Assembly: GCF_035046485.1 (NCBI RefSeq)
Contig: NC_085136.1
Coordinates: forward strand, 327,882,227-327,946,226
DNA from: Aedes albopictus
Lineage: Eukaryota; Arthropoda; Insecta; Diptera; Culicidae
Length of the DNA: 64,000 nucleotides
Direction: 5' to 3'
Every line of letters starts with the position of its first letter. The stretch's first letter is position 1. Below, piece after piece: positions 1 to 10,659 of this stretch. The translations under genes and the position numbers were made by a program. The notes beneath the pieces were generated by a model that saw only the letters and a program-made list of their open reading frames with translations, was not told the origin of the DNA and searched no databases.

Positions 1-1925
1 TAAAGAAGGGGGCTTAGACATGAACCCTGGGGGAGGCCCATGTAGCTAATTCGTGAAACTGTCAAGTCGCCATGAGCGAAACTCATCTGCTTCTCAAACA
101 GCAAATTATACAAAAAGTTGTTCAGAATTGGTGAAAGGCCACTGTCGTGTAGTTTGTCAGAAAGAACATCGACACAAACTGAATCAAAAGCCTCCTTAAT
201 ATCCAAAAACACTGAGCCCATTTGCTGCTTTTGAGCAAAGGCAAGCTGAATTTCTGAATAAAGCAACGCAAGACAGTCGTTCGTACCTTTGCCTCTGCGG
301 AAACCAAACTGTGTATCTGACAACATGCCATTCGATTCAACCCATTTGTCCAGTCGAAAGAGAATCATCTTCTCCAACAGCTTCCGTAGACAAGACAACA
401 TCGCGATTGGACGGTACGAATTATGATCCGACGCGGGTTTCCCGGGTTTTTGAACAGCTATCACCCTCACTTGTCTCCAGTCATCCGGAACGATGTTGTT
501 ATCCAGAAACTGATTGAACAAGTTCAACAAGCGCCTCTTAGCGACGTCGGGGAGGTTTTTAAGCAAGTTGAACTTGATTCGATCCATTCCTGGAGCGGAA
601 TTGTTACATGAAAGAAGAGCAAGTGAGAATTCAACCATCGAAAACGGCCTATCCATGTCGTCCCTATCCTCGGAAACATCACGAATTATTCGCTCCACGG
701 GTACGGAATCTGGACAAACTTTTTTTGCGAACTTGAGAATCCACCGAGGAGAGCTTTCTCGATCCTCGTTGACCGACGACGCGTTACGCATTCTTCTACC
801 GACGTTCCAAAGAGTTCTCATCGAAGTCTCGCGCGACAAACCCTCGACGAACCGACGCCAGTAACCGCTTTTCTTCGCCTTGATCAAGTTCTTGAACTTG
901 CTTTCAAGGGAAGCGAACCGCTTGAAGTTTTCGACCGAATCGCGTTTCCGAAACTCTTTGAACGCCGCGGATTTCTCGCGATAGATTTCTGTACACTCAC
1001 TATCCCACCACGGATTGGGGGGTTTCCTGCGAACCGACGGACCTGGCACTGGTCGACGTTGTGCCTGAAGCGCGCTACTGATGATCAGTTCTGATAGAAA
1101 CTGATACTCTTCCCGCGGTGGAAGGACTTCTACCGATTGCTCACCGTCGATAATTGCTTCTGCGTACTTCTCCCAGTCAATGTGCTTGGTGAGATCGTAG
1201 GCGATGTCGATAGATGGAGGTTGATGTGACCCATTGGAAATAGAAACAACAATCGGCAGATGATCACTACCATGGGGATCCTGGATAACCTTCCATGTAC
1301 ACTCCAGCGATAGTGAGCTCGAACAGATTGAGAGGTCTAATCGGCTGTCTCTAGGACTGCCATCTTTAGCTGGAGGTGCCACTCGCGTAACTTCTCCGGT
1401 GTTCAAAATTGTCATGTTGAAGTCGTCGCAGAGGTCATATATCAATGTTGAACGGCTGTCATCGTACAGTTCCCCCCAGCCTGTACCATGGGAGTTGAAA
1501 TCTCCCATGAGCAGCCGAGGCTCGGGCATAACCGAGCAGATGTGGGCGAGATCCCTGCGAGATATCACAGTTCTCGGAGGAAGATATATGGAGGCAACAC
1601 TGAGGGTTTTACCTCGGATTGTCACCTCACATGCGACGGCTTCAATGCCTGTCATCGGATGAAAATCGACTCTGTAAAATGAGTGCTGCTTCTTGATCCC
1701 TAGAAGCACCCCTCCGTACGAGTCGGGTCGATCAAGGCGAATGATATTATAATCGGGAAAAGGTAAGGTTACATCAGGTGTCAGCCATGTTTCGGATAGT
1801 GCAAAAACATCGCATTGTAAATTGTTAACTAAAAATTTAAAAACGTCTAATTTCGGTGTAATACTACGACAGTTCCAGTGTAGAACCGAAATCGTATCTT
1901 CGACCTCGGTGGTTAAATTAGCCAT
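1..1925 (-). CDS. ORF2 of an I/Jockey-group non-LTR retrotransposon: APE endonuclease plus reverse transcriptase (partial, runs off the window)
   Basis: I translated this by hand from the ATG at 1925 to base 1: 641 codons without a stop, so the frame is intact as far as it can be seen. It would nick target DNA and copy the element RNA by target-primed reverse transcription. The N-terminal third is an APE-type endonuclease: HWNCRS (residues 16-21), SETWL (44-48, catalytic-type E45), SIYLPP (112-117), GDFNSHG (141-147), a RLDL motif near 197 and a GSDH motif near 220. A PWWD segment and a basic linker follow. The reverse transcriptase begins near residue 440 and shows FLDIKEAFDSV with the first catalytic aspartate D575, then GLPQGSCLSPLL close to the edge. 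The YxDD box and any RNase H lie beyond the window. FLDIK normally continues with G; here it is E. The start overlaps the ORF1 stop by 8 nt (ATGGCTAA), typical of coupled or reinitiating translation. Clade (I, Loa or Jockey) is not settled. Confidence 0.93.
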   Translation of the reverse strand, partial: MANLTTEVEDTISVLHWNCRSITPKLDVFKFLVNNLQCDVFALSETWLTPDVTLPFPDYNIIRLDRPDSYGGVLLGIKKQHSFYRVDFHPMTGIEAVACEVTIRGKTLSVASIYLPPRTVISRRDLAHICSVMPEPRLLMGDFNSHGTGWGELYDDSRSTLIYDLCDDFNMTILNTGEVTRVAPPAKDGSPRDSRLDLSICSSSLSLECTWKVIQDPHGSDHLPIVVSISNGSHQPPSIDIAYDLTKHIDWEKYAEAIIDGEQSVEVLPPREEYQFLSELIISSALQAQRRPVPGPSVRRKPPNPWWDSECTEIYREKSAAFKEFRKRDSVENFKRFASLESKFKNLIKAKKSGYWRRFVEGLSRETSMRTLWNVGRRMRNASSVNEDRESSPRWILKFAKKVCPDSVPVERIIRDVSEDRDDMDRPFSMVEFSLALLSCNNSAPGMDRIKFNLLKNLPDVAKRRLLNLFNQFLDNNIVPDDWRQVRVIAVQKPGKPASDHNSYRPIAMLSCLRKLLEKMILFRLDKWVESNGMLSDTQFGFRRGKGTNDCLALLYSEIQLAFAQKQQMGSVFLDIKEAFDSVCVDVLSDKLHDSGLSPILNNFLYNLLFEKQMSFAHGDLTVSRISYMGLPQGSCLSPLL

Positions 1926-3372
1926 CGAAGGATACGATTGTCGCAAGGAGGGGCATTTTAGAAGCCAACTGCTTCAAAAGAGGGGTCACACAAGGAAGAA
2001 GTCCTTTTACAATGTTCTTCACGGAATCTGAAGCATTGAAGAAGCTGAGGATGATGTCTACGATGCCAGAGAGCGTAAACAATGGCGCACCATGAGGTTG
2101 CTCCTGGTGCTCCGAATGCTGTCTTTCCGGTTGAGAATTCGAAAAACGTGGGACATCTGGGATTTTAGATGTTCCCGGGAGTGATGGAAAGTCTCGTTCG
2201 TCCTGGATTTTGAATCCCGGAGGGGAACGTTTTGTGACTTTCTTACCACTCTTGAAATTTGTCATGGTGGGTTGGGGGTCGCTGCTAGGCAGATTCCGAG
2301 GTTTTTTGGTGGGTCTCTGGAGCCTCATCCGTTTCCTCGTTTCACCCTTGAAAACAAAGGGAACCCCGTCCCCGACCTCAGAGTCAGAGCCCTGATCATC
2401 GAGAGATAAAGACGAGTAGATGTTACGGGATTCAACGGTCGGGGCAGCTTTTTTCAGCATTTCGGCGTAGCTTCGCCGTGATCGCTGCTGCAACGATCGT
2501 TTTTGATGTTTTTTCTGCTGTATGTACCTTGGGCAATCAATCAGATCATGTGGACGGTCGCTGCCACAATAAACACACTTGGGCGGCGTTTTACACGCAC
2601 CGTCCACATGTCTCTCCCCGCATGTTGCACAGCGAGGTTTATTGCTGCAGTACTGGGCGGTGTGGCCCAGATGCTTGCAATTGATGCAATTCATTACCTT
2701 CGGTACATACAGCCTCACAGGTAGCCGAAGTTTGCCAATCACCAGCAGATCTGGTAATGCAGATCCGGAGAAGGTCACAGAAAATTCTTCAGATGGTGTG
2801 TAAACCTTCTTCTCGCCCTCCTGGGATACCGAATGCAGTTGCCGGCAATCCAGTATCTGGACAGGAGGTAGAGAAGGATTATGGAAACGACCACAGCCTT
2901 GCATGATCGTTTCGCAGGTCAAAGATGCGTCGGCGACCTTCCCCGAAATCTCTATCGACGCGCTCGGAAGGTAAACGAAGTACTCAAGTGTAAACAACTC
3001 GCAGGCCACAATCTCATTAGCGTGTTTTCGGTCGCCTACTGTCACCCGAAGCTTAGCTGTACCGACCATGTCAATGGAGACAACGGAAGAATACCGCTTA
3101 GTCAGATCCTTGCTGATTTGAACGGTGTTCAAACGTTTGCCTTTGGGTCGGAAGAAAACAACATATGGCCCGCCAAAGTCGGGAGGGTAGGCCTTGAGGC
3201 GGGGGGACGTCGAAACAGATTTACTGTTGGTGTCCATTGCAGAAGCACCAGGGTGAAGGGAGACAAAGGGATTAGCATTTACATCGCCTTGTTGGCTCGA
3301 GCAGTCCGATGCCAATAACGAAGCTTCGTTGATGCGGTACGACGTACCCCCGCCATCGTCATCATCGCCCAT
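1918..3372 (-). CDS. ORF1 (gag-like nucleic-acid-binding protein) of the same non-LTR retrotransposon
   Basis: A 484-residue protein that should coat the element RNA and act as a nucleic-acid chaperone in the RNP. Residues 1-60 are acidic and Ser-rich. Residues 66-225 form a conserved-looking globular region (FGGPYVVFF, then KRYSS..SIDMVGTAKLRV) as in I-type gag proteins. Three zinc knuckles follow: C229-C242 (CINCKHLGHTAQYC), C248-C260 (CATCGERHVDGAC) and C266-C280 (CVYCGSDRPHDLIDC). Three knuckles are known from I-factor ORF1. The C-terminal part is basic and low in complexity (KKHQKRSLQQRSRR), then Pro/Ser-rich. The frame is intact, so the copy is probably young. The ATG at 3372 is followed by Asp and Gly codons, and no better in-frame start is seen upstream. 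ORF2 follows with an 8-nt overlap. Length is similar to other I/Jockey ORF1 proteins. Confidence 0.92.
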   Translation of the reverse strand: MGDDDDGGGTSYRINEASLLASDCSSQQGDVNANPFVSLHPGASAMDTNSKSVSTSPRLKAYPPDFGGPYVVFFRPKGKRLNTVQISKDLTKRYSSVVSIDMVGTAKLRVTVGDRKHANEIVACELFTLEYFVYLPSASIEISGKVADASLTCETIMQGCGRFHNPSLPPVQILDCRQLHSVSQEGEKKVYTPSEEFSVTFSGSALPDLLVIGKLRLPVRLYVPKVMNCINCKHLGHTAQYCSNKPRCATCGERHVDGACKTPPKCVYCGSDRPHDLIDCPRYIQQKKHQKRSLQQRSRRSYAEMLKKAAPTVESRNIYSSLSLDDQGSDSEVGDGVPFVFKGETRKRMRLQRPTKKPRNLPSSDPQPTMTNFKSGKKVTKRSPPGFKIQDERDFPSLPGTSKIPDVPRFSNSQPERQHSEHQEQPHGAPLFTLSGIVDIILSFFNASDSVKNIVKGLLPCVTPLLKQLASKMPLLATIVSFDG

Positions 3373-4062
3373 TGTGGTAGTTGACTACCACCACGGGGCA
3401 CTCAAAAACCTTAAACTAACACTATCACGGGGACGAGAAATAATCAAAAAACAAGGGACAAAATTAACGCTACAGGGAAAGTGAGAAAAAACTGCTTATG
3501 TACCAAATTAAATCTAATCAAAGAGTCAGTGGAGAGGGGGGAACAACGAGAGGTAACTTTATGTGCTTATCTTTGTGCACTCTGTTTAGCCACAGGCTCG
3601 ACGACGACAGGTCCAAGCAATCGGATGGCCCGGACAGGGAGGAAGCGAGCTGCTGCTGAGCGCCCGACGCTGCGCTGGTGTGCGGCGGTTGAACGCTCTC
3701 TGCTCTTCTCTCGGTGGGCTGCTGCTGTCGACGACGATGAGCTTGGGTACTCACTGGAAGAAGCCTATCACGGCCACGCGAGCGGCGCGGTGTGCGGGGG
3801 GTGCTGCACTGCTGTGCTCGATAATTGGACAATGCGCCACGTGATATAATGAAAACGTGAACTTTACTCAAACCAAACGAACTTTTGCGGCAAAAATTGT
3901 GGCCTAGCCAACCGCACTCGTCCCACTAGGGATAATCACTTCAACACTTGATCACTCGGAAAACTAGCACTTTGGAAAAAGCCACCGAACTGGATAGAAT
4001 CGGGAGACAAACCGGACGAACGAAAAGTTGCGACTGTCTCGCACGAACGCTCGCCAAAGAGT
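3373..4062 (-). promoter_or_regulatory. 5' UTR and internal promoter region of the non-LTR retrotransposon
   Basis: About 690 bp upstream of ORF1 on the minus strand, more GC-rich than the sequence beyond about 4,090 and without a long ORF of its own. The change to AT-rich degenerate repeat, and the motif GAGACAGTCGC near 4,035-4,045, suggest that the element's 5' end is at about 4,050-4,065. Non-LTR elements of this group carry an internal Pol II promoter in the 5' UTR. The exact first base is inferred, since I could not align other copies. If it is right, the 5' end is not truncated, which is uncommon for non-LTR insertions. Confidence 0.5.
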
Positions 4063-4089
4063 GGAATCTTTGTTTGAACAGCAAGATCG

Positions 4090-5700
4090 CCTAGAGGATT
4101 CTGAATCTTTGAAAAAAATCGTGGACATATTTATGTAAGCATTCTCAATGGAATTCCTAGTGCACTTCCTGAATGAACGTCGGATGAACTTCCTGAAGAA
4201 ATACCTGAACGAATTTAAGAAGAAATCTCTAGATTTCTATCTGAAGAAAACACTGGAAGAACTTTTGCTTGAAAGGATTTCTAAAGGAATGCAGTTTAAG
4301 AAAACTGCAATAGATTCCCTGGACTCTGCAGAAGTTTCCGATGGATGTTTCCAACTAATCCCTAGAAGAACTTCTAAAGTAATTCCTGATAAAGTTTCAG
4401 GAGGAACCCGTAGAATTCTATCTTAAGAAACTCTTGAAGAAATTCATGCATGTCTGTAGGGAGCCCTGATTAATTTTCTTGAAAAGTCCCTGGAAGAATT
4501 TCTGAAGAAAAAAAACCGTCCTAGGGTTATATCTGAAAGAATCTATGAATGAATTTAGGAAGAAATTCTTAGAAGATTTGCTTAGGCTTCGCATCTCTGG
4601 ACAAATGTTTGGAGAAATCTTATTAGATTTTTTTGGGAAATCTCCAGTAAAATTTTTAAAATAATTTTTGGAAGAATTTTTGAGAAAATTTTTCTTAGTA
4701 ATCCTTGGAGAAATTAATGGAGGAACGTTTGATTTTCTTGAAGAACCGCAAACATAATTTCTAAAGGAATCCGTGGAAGATTTCTTGAAAGAGTTCTCTA
4801 CCGGATTCCTGAAAAGTATATTTGGAGGATTTTTTTAAAGAGACCAACATAAGCTTTTCTAGAGAAACTGTTGCAGAAATTTTCTTCGACGGAAATTCCG
4901 AAGGAAATTCTAGAGGAAACTTTGTAGCAAACCGGAACGTGTTCTAAATAACCTTCAAGAGAATTTCATGGAAAACTCTCCAAAAGGAATTTCTGGAAAA
5001 TTTTCTAATGGAATATCTGGAACAATATCAAAAAGTATCAAAATATTTTTTTTGAAAAAGTTCCTAAATGAATTTCTAGGGATACAACTCTAAGGGAAAC
5101 TAAGAATTTTCAGAAGGAATTAATAGAAGAATTTATGTAGGGTTTTCAGAGAAATCTCTAGTGTGAAGAATTAGCCTAAGTTAAAATTCACAAATAAAAA
5201 GAAATTTAAAAAAAGAGAGAAATCTCCGAAGGTATTCCTGACAGAATTTCATTGGAAATCTCTGGATGATCTTCTGAACGAATCGCTGAAAGAATTCCTA
5301 AAAAATACTTGGAGGATTTTTGGGTAAGTTTCTAAAGAAATCCATACATGATTATTAAGTGGATCCCCCGATAACTTTCTAAGAAAATCTCCCAAAAAGT
5401 TTTCCAAGGAATCAAAAGATTTCTGAAGAATTTCATGGAATAATTTCTGATGCAATCTACGTAAGATTTCCCAAAATATTCGTTTAAGACATATCGACGG
5501 AATAACGATAAAAATATATGAACCAACTCCAGAGAGAAGCTAAAGAAATCTCTGAAGAGAATTTCCGAATGAATCTTTGATACATTTTTGAAAGAGCCCG
5601 TATAGGAATAAGTTTCTGAAAAATCCAGGAAAGAATTTCTGAAAGAATCCCCGAAATATTTCGTTTGATTGAGAAGAAATCTGATAGAAGGTGTAAATAC
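4090..5700. repeat. Degenerate AT-rich short-period repeat (GGAATTTCTGAAGAA type)
   Basis: About 1.6 kb built from diverged 11-12 bp words such as GAATTTCTGAAGAA and CCTTGGAAGAA, with no stable period because of many indels. On the other strand it reads as TTCTTCAGAAATTC. Small ORFs inside it are rich in K, E, F, L and S and are products of the repeat. No gene is seen. The same sequence class, in either orientation, recurs at 6.18-6.79, 7.66-8.38, 8.67-10.1, 10.66-11.06, 19.5-20.94 and 21.58-22.08 kb. Confidence 0.75.
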
Positions 5701-6166
<466 letters not shown>

Positions 6167-6179
6167 AATATTTCAAAAC

Positions 6180-6790
6180 TAGACAGGGTTTCTTAAAAAA
6201 AAACAGTCTGGGATTCCTTCAGGGACTCCTTAGGACATTTCTTTAAGGATCGCTGCAAAAGTTTGTGCATGTATTTCTCCAAATATATCAAATAAGTTTT
6301 TTTGGAATTTCTCCAAGAATTCTTCTTGAAATTTCTCAGGAAATACTTATAGGTATTTCTCCAAAAGTATCTCCTCCAGAAATTCCTCCAAAGATTTATT
6401 CATGAGCTTCAATTCGGAAGGATTTTTTTTTGCAGAGATTCTTTCAAAGACATTTTCAGAAACCTTCCTGGGTTTTCCTGTAGAAATTCAGGAAATTTTG
6501 CAGAATTTATTTTTGCATGTTTTCCAAAGGCTCTCCAAATATTCAGGGTTTCTTTTAGGCATTTATTTGGATATTCCTGTACGGGTTCTTCTAGAAGTTC
6601 TTCCTGGAGTTTCTCCAGAAGTTCCTCCAAGAAATTTTCCTCAGACTACCTGCAGGGAATTCTCCAGTTCTTTAAGATTTTTTTTTTTAAATATACATTT
6701 TTTCTTCAGTGGTTCTTTAAAGAATTCATCCAGTTTTTTTAATTCTGCTGGATTTTCTTTATAAATTTATCCAAGGATCTTTGTGCACTA
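6180..6790. repeat. Degenerate AT-rich short-period repeat, opposite orientation
   Basis: Words such as AATTTCTCCAAGAATTC and GAAATTCCTCC recur with many substitutions. This is the reverse orientation of the class at 4.09-5.70 kb. No gene seen. Confidence 0.7.
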
Positions 6791-7020
6791 ATCCTTGCCG
6801 AAATTATCTAGTGAAAATTTTTGCACCTACACATTTTGTGTTCTTAGTTTGTAGTTTTTGGATTAATTGAAGTTGAATGTGTTCAAATGGCTTAGGACAA
6901 GTTCGTGTAGTGTTGTGCTTTGAGCACGTGTTTGTAATGATTCCAATTTCATCTTCCAAGCTTGTTGTAAACCTTTCGACGTCACGAAGGTAATCACCGA
7001 CCAAACACAGATAGGAGGGT
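6791..7020. other. Unclassified stretch left of the foldback element
   Basis: About 230 bp of non-repetitive sequence with no recognised gene. The last bases precede the 9-bp duplication that flanks the foldback element. Confidence 0.35.
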
Positions 7021-7521
7021 CAAAGAACTGGTTCCGGGTCATTTGGCCGAACGCCATTTGGTCGAAAGGGTCATTTGGCCGAATGCCATTTGGCCGAATG
7101 CCGTTTGGCCGAAAAATGAATGATGAAATCAAGTGACCATACCACTGTTCCCCGTTCCAGTATACCTCGAAAGAACAGCCTATGATTCAAAGAAGGAAAA
7201 ATCTTCGATGATGTATTGACAGTTTCAACGCCAACTAATCCCTGAATATTAAAACTAGAAAGAATAGCCTATGATAAAAAGAAGGAAATAGTTCTGGTAA
7301 TCATATTGGCAGTTAGAATGTCAATAACTTCCTCTGAATTCTTTTGATCATGATTCGGCCAAACGGCATTCGGCCAAACGACCCTTTCGGCCAGATGGCA
7401 TTCGGCCAAATGGCGCTCGGCCAAACGGCATTCGGCCAAACGGCATTCGGCCAAACGGCATTCGGCCAAACGGCATTCGGCCAAACGGCATTCGGCCAAA
7501 TGGCCGGACACCCAAAGAACT
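7021..7521. mobile_element. Foldback/MULE-like non-autonomous element with inverted minisatellite ends (element 7030-7512, 9-bp target duplication)
   Basis: The same 9 bases, CAAAGAACT, occur at 7021-7029 and 7513-7521 in the same orientation, directly outside inverted ends. The left end starts GGTTCCGGGTCATTTGGCC; the right end, reverse complemented, starts GGTGTCCGGCCATTTGGCC. Both ends run into a 15-bp minisatellite (CGGCATTCGGCCAAA and variants), about five units on the left (7,041-7,112) and about ten, inverted, on the right (7,355-7,505). The core at 7,116-7,350 has no ORF. A 9-bp duplication with long tandem-repeat termini fits Mutator-like or foldback elements; this placement is inferred. 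FGRMP-type ORFs over the right arm are repeat artefacts. Confidence 0.7.
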
Positions 7522-7659
7522 AGATGCAGGATGAACCACGCTGATCGTGGAGTTCAAGTCACCAAGTCGAAGGATGACTGAATGTAGAATCGAAGCTATT
7601 AACTGCACAGTAAACCAATTTGATGAGATCTAATTTACTGTTCATTTTTTGTATTATTG

Positions 7660-8380
7660 CTTTGTACACTGTCTCCAGAGCATTCTTCAGAGCTTTCTTC
7701 TAAAGATCTTCCAAGAATTCCTTCAGAAAGTCTTCCAGGAATCCTTCAGAAGCTTGTAGAGGTATTTTTTCAAGAACTCTACCACGATCTTTGTCTGCAA
7801 TTTCTACAGGCATCATTTAGGAGATTCCTTAACTAATTCTTCTATGATTTCATAAGGAATTTCTCTAGGAATCTCCAAAGGTTCAGTCCTTCAGACAACC
7901 CTGCTGGGATTTCTAACGAAATTCCGCCAGGGATTCTTTCAAGAATTCTTGCAGAAATACATAGTACAATTTCTGGAAGATTTTTTGAAAAACTCCCTGA
8001 TAGAGTAATTGCAGGAATTCCAGGATATATTTCAGACGAAGCCGCAGGGGTAATTTCTAATAAAAACCCTTGTAGTGATTTCTGCAGGAATCCTTGAAGG
8101 AGTTTTTCAAGGAGTTCTTGGAGGAACGCTTGGAAACAATACCTTAGGAATCTTTGTAGCATTTTTTTTTTTTTAATTTTGAAGGAAATTTCTGAAAAAC
8201 TCCATTGAAGATTTTTTGAAGAAATTTGTTAAAAAATGCCTAAATTTCCGGAAAAGTCGCCGGAGATTTTTTTGAAGCAATCCTTGAAGAAATTTCTGAA
8301 TGAAACCGAGCAGGAATTTCTGAACAAATCCCTGCAAGAATTTCTGAAGTAATGTCCAGAAGCAGAATCTTTGGATGAAT
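7660..8380. repeat. Degenerate AT-rich short-period repeat
   Basis: Diverged GGAATTTCTCCAGGAATC-like words. The AT-rich MITE at 8383 is inserted at its right end, after which the same repeat resumes at 8,670. No gene seen. Confidence 0.7.
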
Positions 8381-8382
8381 AA

Positions 8383-8665
8383 GGCTGGCACAAATTTCGA
8401 TTTTCTCTTATGTCACCACCCCCTCGGAATTTTTTTTGGAATTCAACATTTTGAGGGGGGACACAAAAAAATTATTTAAGAAATTTAAAAAATTTAACGT
8501 GAAATTAGAGTCGTCGAGAAATTTTCTTAACAAATCCGATGAGTTTGACGATTTTGCCTAATTGTTTGGGTAATTTTTAATAAAATACATTTATTATTTA
8601 TCATCCCCCCCTTGACGAGTCAACAAGTAAAGTGACAAAAGAAGAAAATGAGATTTGTTCCGGCC
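8383..8665. mobile_element. 283-bp MITE with TAA target duplication
   Basis: Left end GGCTGGCACAAATTTC; right end reverse complemented GGCCGGAACAAATCTC. Similarity continues for about 35 bp on each side (ending in TGTCAC). TAA flanks both ends (8380-8382 and 8666-8668). No coding capacity. A 3-bp TAA duplication fits PIF/Harbinger-type MITEs; a TA duplication of Tc1/mariner type cannot be excluded. Confidence 0.7.
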
Positions 8666-8669
8666 TAAT

Positions 8670-10120
8670 TAAAGAGGAGAATTCTTGAAAAAATCCCAGG
8701 TGGAATTCCAAAAGATGTTCCTGGAGAAATACCCGATGGAACTCTTTGCTAAACCGTTAGTGGAGGTTCTAGAAAATTTCATTGAGCAGTTTTGAGGTTT
8801 TAAATTTAAAAGTATTCATGAAGCAATCTGTGAACGTTTTCCTGTAGGACGTCCTGTAGAAATATCTGGGAGAACGCCTAGATAAGCTTCTGTAAAGAAG
8901 AAAAAATAATAATAAAAAAAACTTCTTAAAGATTTCGCCTAAAAATTTCTTGTAAATATTTTTAAATAAGTTCCTTAAAAAATTCATTGAGAACTTCTTG
9001 GAATTGTGCTCATGAACAAAAACTGCCAGAGAAACTTCTGGAAAAAAGCGTGGAGGAACATCTGGAGACAATCCTGAGGGAATCTCTGCGAGAATTCTTG
9101 TGGAAATTTCTGGAGCAATTCCTGCCTGAATCACTGAAAGTTGTAATGCAGGTTTCTCTGGAGGAATTTCTGCAGGAATCCCTGAAAAAGTTCCTGAACA
9201 CATTCTTGTGATAATTTAAAATGGAATTCCTATGGCAATTTAAAAAAAAAACATCTGGTGAACTTTTCGTATAAATTTGTGAAGGAAACTATAAAAGATT
9301 TTCTGGAGAAACCACTGGAAGAATTTATGAATGTATAATGATTTTTTTTTTGAAGGAATTCCTGAAGGAATCGCTGTGGAAAATTTTGAAGAAATTATCG
9401 CAGAAGTTTCCGAGAGAAATTCTTGAGGGAATATCTGAAAAAAGACATGGAGACATTTCCCAAACAACCCCTAGAAGATTTTTTGAAGAAACCGCGTTAG
9501 TAGCAACTGAAGCTGACCATGGCAGATTTGGAGACCCGATTCCAGGAGCAGTTCTTGGAGAAGATCATGCAGCTGTTTTGGAAGGAATCCATAAAAGGTT
9601 TCTTAAAAAAAAGAAATTACAAAGAAATAAAGGAATCTCATTGATATTTTTTGAAGAAATCTTGAGTGAAATTGGCAAAGCTATCTCTGGAAAATTTTCT
9701 GAAGTAAACTTTTTAATAGTTTCTTAATGAGTCTAGTAAGATTTTCAACGAAATTCTTGGAGCGATTTCTGGAGGGATTCGGAATTTTTGACTTTCTGAA
9801 GAAGTCACAAAGAGTTTTTTTCTGAAGGAATCCGAGAATGACTTCCTGATTACTAGATTTCCGGTACAAATTTCTGAGATTTTGGGGAATTTCTGATGAT
9901 ACCAAAATGGAACAATGTTTCCGAGAAAATTCTGAAAAAAAGTTCGAGAATAATTTTGAAGCAATACATGCAAGATGTTCAAAAATAATTTCCTAGGTTA
10001 ATCCGTGCATAACTTCCCGAAAGAAATTTCTGGAGGATTTTCTATGGCATTCCTATAGAGCAATTACGGAAGGTGTTCAAGGAAGGTTTTTAGATTGAGT
10101 TCTAGTCTTTGAACCGACTT
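8670..10120. repeat. Degenerate AT-rich short-period repeat
   Basis: Same class as at 4.09-5.70 kb, with words like GGAATTTCTGGAG and AAGAAATTC. ORFs here (for example 8769-9203 and 9338-9727) have repeat-driven composition and match nothing I recognise. Confidence 0.7.
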
Positions 10121-10179
10121 TTCGAACCCTCTTAGCAGAATACCCTCTTCGAATGAGTGTAATCTGTTTCGTGGATAAC

Positions 10180-10228
10180 TGACACTGATGAAGATTACAA
10201 GTGGTAGTCGAAATACACGTATCTGTCA
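10180..10228 (+). ncRNA. Hammerhead-ribozyme-like fold
   Basis: The 49 nt contain the hammerhead core in the right order. Stem I is TGACA (10180-10184) with TGTCA (10224-10228), five perfect pairs. CTGATGA is at 10185-10191. Stem II is GATTAC/GTAGTC (10193-10198, 10204-10209) with a 5-nt loop and one G-U pair. GAA at 10210-10212 is followed by the expected A-U start of a short stem III (ATAC/GTAT, 10213-10222), and C at 10223 is the predicted cleavage position. One extra A (10192) lies between the core and stem II, where natural hammerheads have none. The layout (open stem I, tiny stem III) is that of type I animal retroelement hammerheads. Activity is unproven and may be lost. Confidence 0.45.
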
Positions 10229-10550
10229 AAGGATAAGCAAAAGGGATCGTTCTCAACTAATCAATTTGGAATCGCTATCCATTAGGCGCACGAATCAACA
10301 GAGGATGCTCATTTACGATTTGCTCACAGGGAATATCGACTGTTCGGAACTACTTGAACAGATTCCGATTAACGTCCCTCCCAGACGATTCCGTCATTCA
10401 CCCATCCTGGTCATTCCGTTTCACCGCGCCAACTATGGAAATAACAATCCATTTTTTATGCGTCTTCTTTCCTTCAATGATGTTGCTGAGCTATTTGATT
10501 TTAATGTATCTAAATGTGTTTTTAATAATAGGATAAGAGAACTAGATTAA
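10188..10550 (+). pseudogene. C-terminal fragment of a non-LTR retrotransposon reverse-transcriptase polyprotein
   Basis: A 120-codon frame. From about residue 29 it matches the conserved tail that I recognise from insect non-LTR ORF2 proteins: LESLSIRR, then DLLTGNIDC, INVPPRRFRH, PFHRANYG and LFDFNVSKCVF, ending before TAA. That tail follows the reverse-transcriptase domain, so more than 80% of the ORF is missing. The frame is open, but the ATG at 10188 lies inside the hammerhead-like fold and an in-frame TAA sits at 10176-10178, so it is no natural start. An AT-rich 3' UTR-like stretch with AATAAA-like words follows to about 10,640. This is most likely a 5'-truncated insertion or a chimera joined to the ribozyme-like sequence. 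It has no independent function that I can support. Confidence 0.7.
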
Positions 10551-10659
10551 TTTAAGTATAAGAAATTCAGTCTGTGCGAGATAATCGAAGAAGGTGTAAT
10601 AAATAAAATAGGGCGAAATTAAAATGTACGAAACTGATTGATTTCTAGTTAAGAAAATA

